DNA from: CAZCGA01 sp964498075
Lineage (GTDB): Bacteria; Desulfobacterota; Binatia; HRBIN30
Direction of reading: 5' to 3'
DNA length: 13,020 nt
Assembly (NCBI GenBank): GCA_964498075.1
Contig: CAZCGA010000162.1
Location: 1-13,020, forward strand
Shown here piece after piece: positions 12,752 through 13,020 of the stretch; the first letter of the stretch is position 1, and the number at the start of each line of letters is the position of its first letter. The notes below the pieces were generated by a model that saw only the letters and a list, made by a program, of their open reading frames with translations, did no database searches and had not been told where the DNA came from. Made by a program: the position numbers and the translations under genes.

Positions 12752-13020
12752 GTGGTACAGGCGACCGGCGCAGCGTGCGATGCGTGCGGAGCGGCCAATC
12801 GGGCTGTAAGGCGCTTCTGCGCCGCTTGCGGCGCACCGCTCTCGGTCGCGTGCGCACGCTGCGGGACTCCGAACGAGCCGGTCGCCCGCTTCTGCGGCGG
12901 CCCGTTGACTGAGACCGCTGCCCCGCCGGCAAGACAACGTGAGCCGAGGGCCTACACGCCCAAGCACCTCGCCGACAAGATCCTCCAATCCAAGTCCGCG
13001 CTCGAAGGCGAGCGCAAGCA
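12752..13020 (+). CDS. Zinc-ribbon cyclase paralog, N-terminal part (cut by window end)
   Basis: The GTG at 12752 follows AGGATGGA (12741-12748), and an in-frame TAG at 12740 limits the start. The visible 89 residues contain the first zinc ribbon (Cys9, 12, 23, 26) and a second one (Cys34, 37, 48) that lacks its last Cys: the sequence reads FCGGPL instead of FCGxCGxPL. EPRAYTPKHLADKIL and then SALEGERK (64-89) repeat the signature placed just before the cyclase domain in the gene at 10320, so a class III cyclase domain is expected right after the window end. It lies on the + strand beyond the toxin-antitoxin pair. Confidence 0.85.
   Translation, partial: MVQATGAACDACGAANRAVRRFCAACGAPLSVACARCGTPNEPVARFCGGPLTETAAPPARQREPRAYTPKHLADKILQSKSALEGERK

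Overview
The window is GC-rich DNA with long spurious open frames on both strands. It probably comes from an environmental deltaproteobacterium-like lineage such as Candidatus Binatia/Binatota or Myxococcota. This is inferred from the Cys-rich CGNG..EECDDG repeat, the long Thr/Pro stalks, the short Cys-TM-Arg C-terminal tails and the array of zinc-ribbon kinase/cyclase proteins. I cannot name a species, and no RNA gene or CRISPR array was seen.

Region 1 (1-402) has no firm gene. It carries a 57-bp repeat with a perfect 12-bp palindrome, and a diverged copy lies at 8226-8282. Region 2 (403-8218) is a cluster of exported beta-rich proteins on the + strand: a beta-helix protein with a choice-of-anchor Q-like end (gene 1), a large Asp-box beta-propeller protein (gene 2), a smaller Asp-box protein with a possible lipobox (gene 3), and a chimeric fragment that repeats the end of gene 2. 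All three genes start with MTRS behind a similar purine-rich ribosome binding site. Genes 1 and 2 share a Thr/Pro stalk and a C-terminal CTLTP-hydrophobic-Arg tail. Gene 1 has no stop of its own: its frame runs on, antisense to a small DUF2283 gene and a 5'-truncated DUF4258-like partner, straight into gene 2, giving one 1996-codon frame.

Region 3 (8219-8608) is intergenic. It holds the second 57-bp repeat copy and a 131-bp MITE-like inverted-repeat element flanked by CTAA on both sides.

Region 4 (8609-13020) is a tandem array of zinc-ribbon signalling paralogs: a Ser/Thr kinase-NTPase protein, a class III nucleotide cyclase, a frameshifted remnant, and a fourth member cut by the window end. 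The first three keep the N-terminal module and a C-terminal tail but lack the long central NTPase/TPR region expected for this architecture. A HEPN-MNT toxin-antitoxin pair on the - strand sits between members three and four. Repeats, truncated genes and joined fragments suggest a region reshaped by recombination among paralogs. An assembly collapse of repeated sequence could produce part of the same picture.
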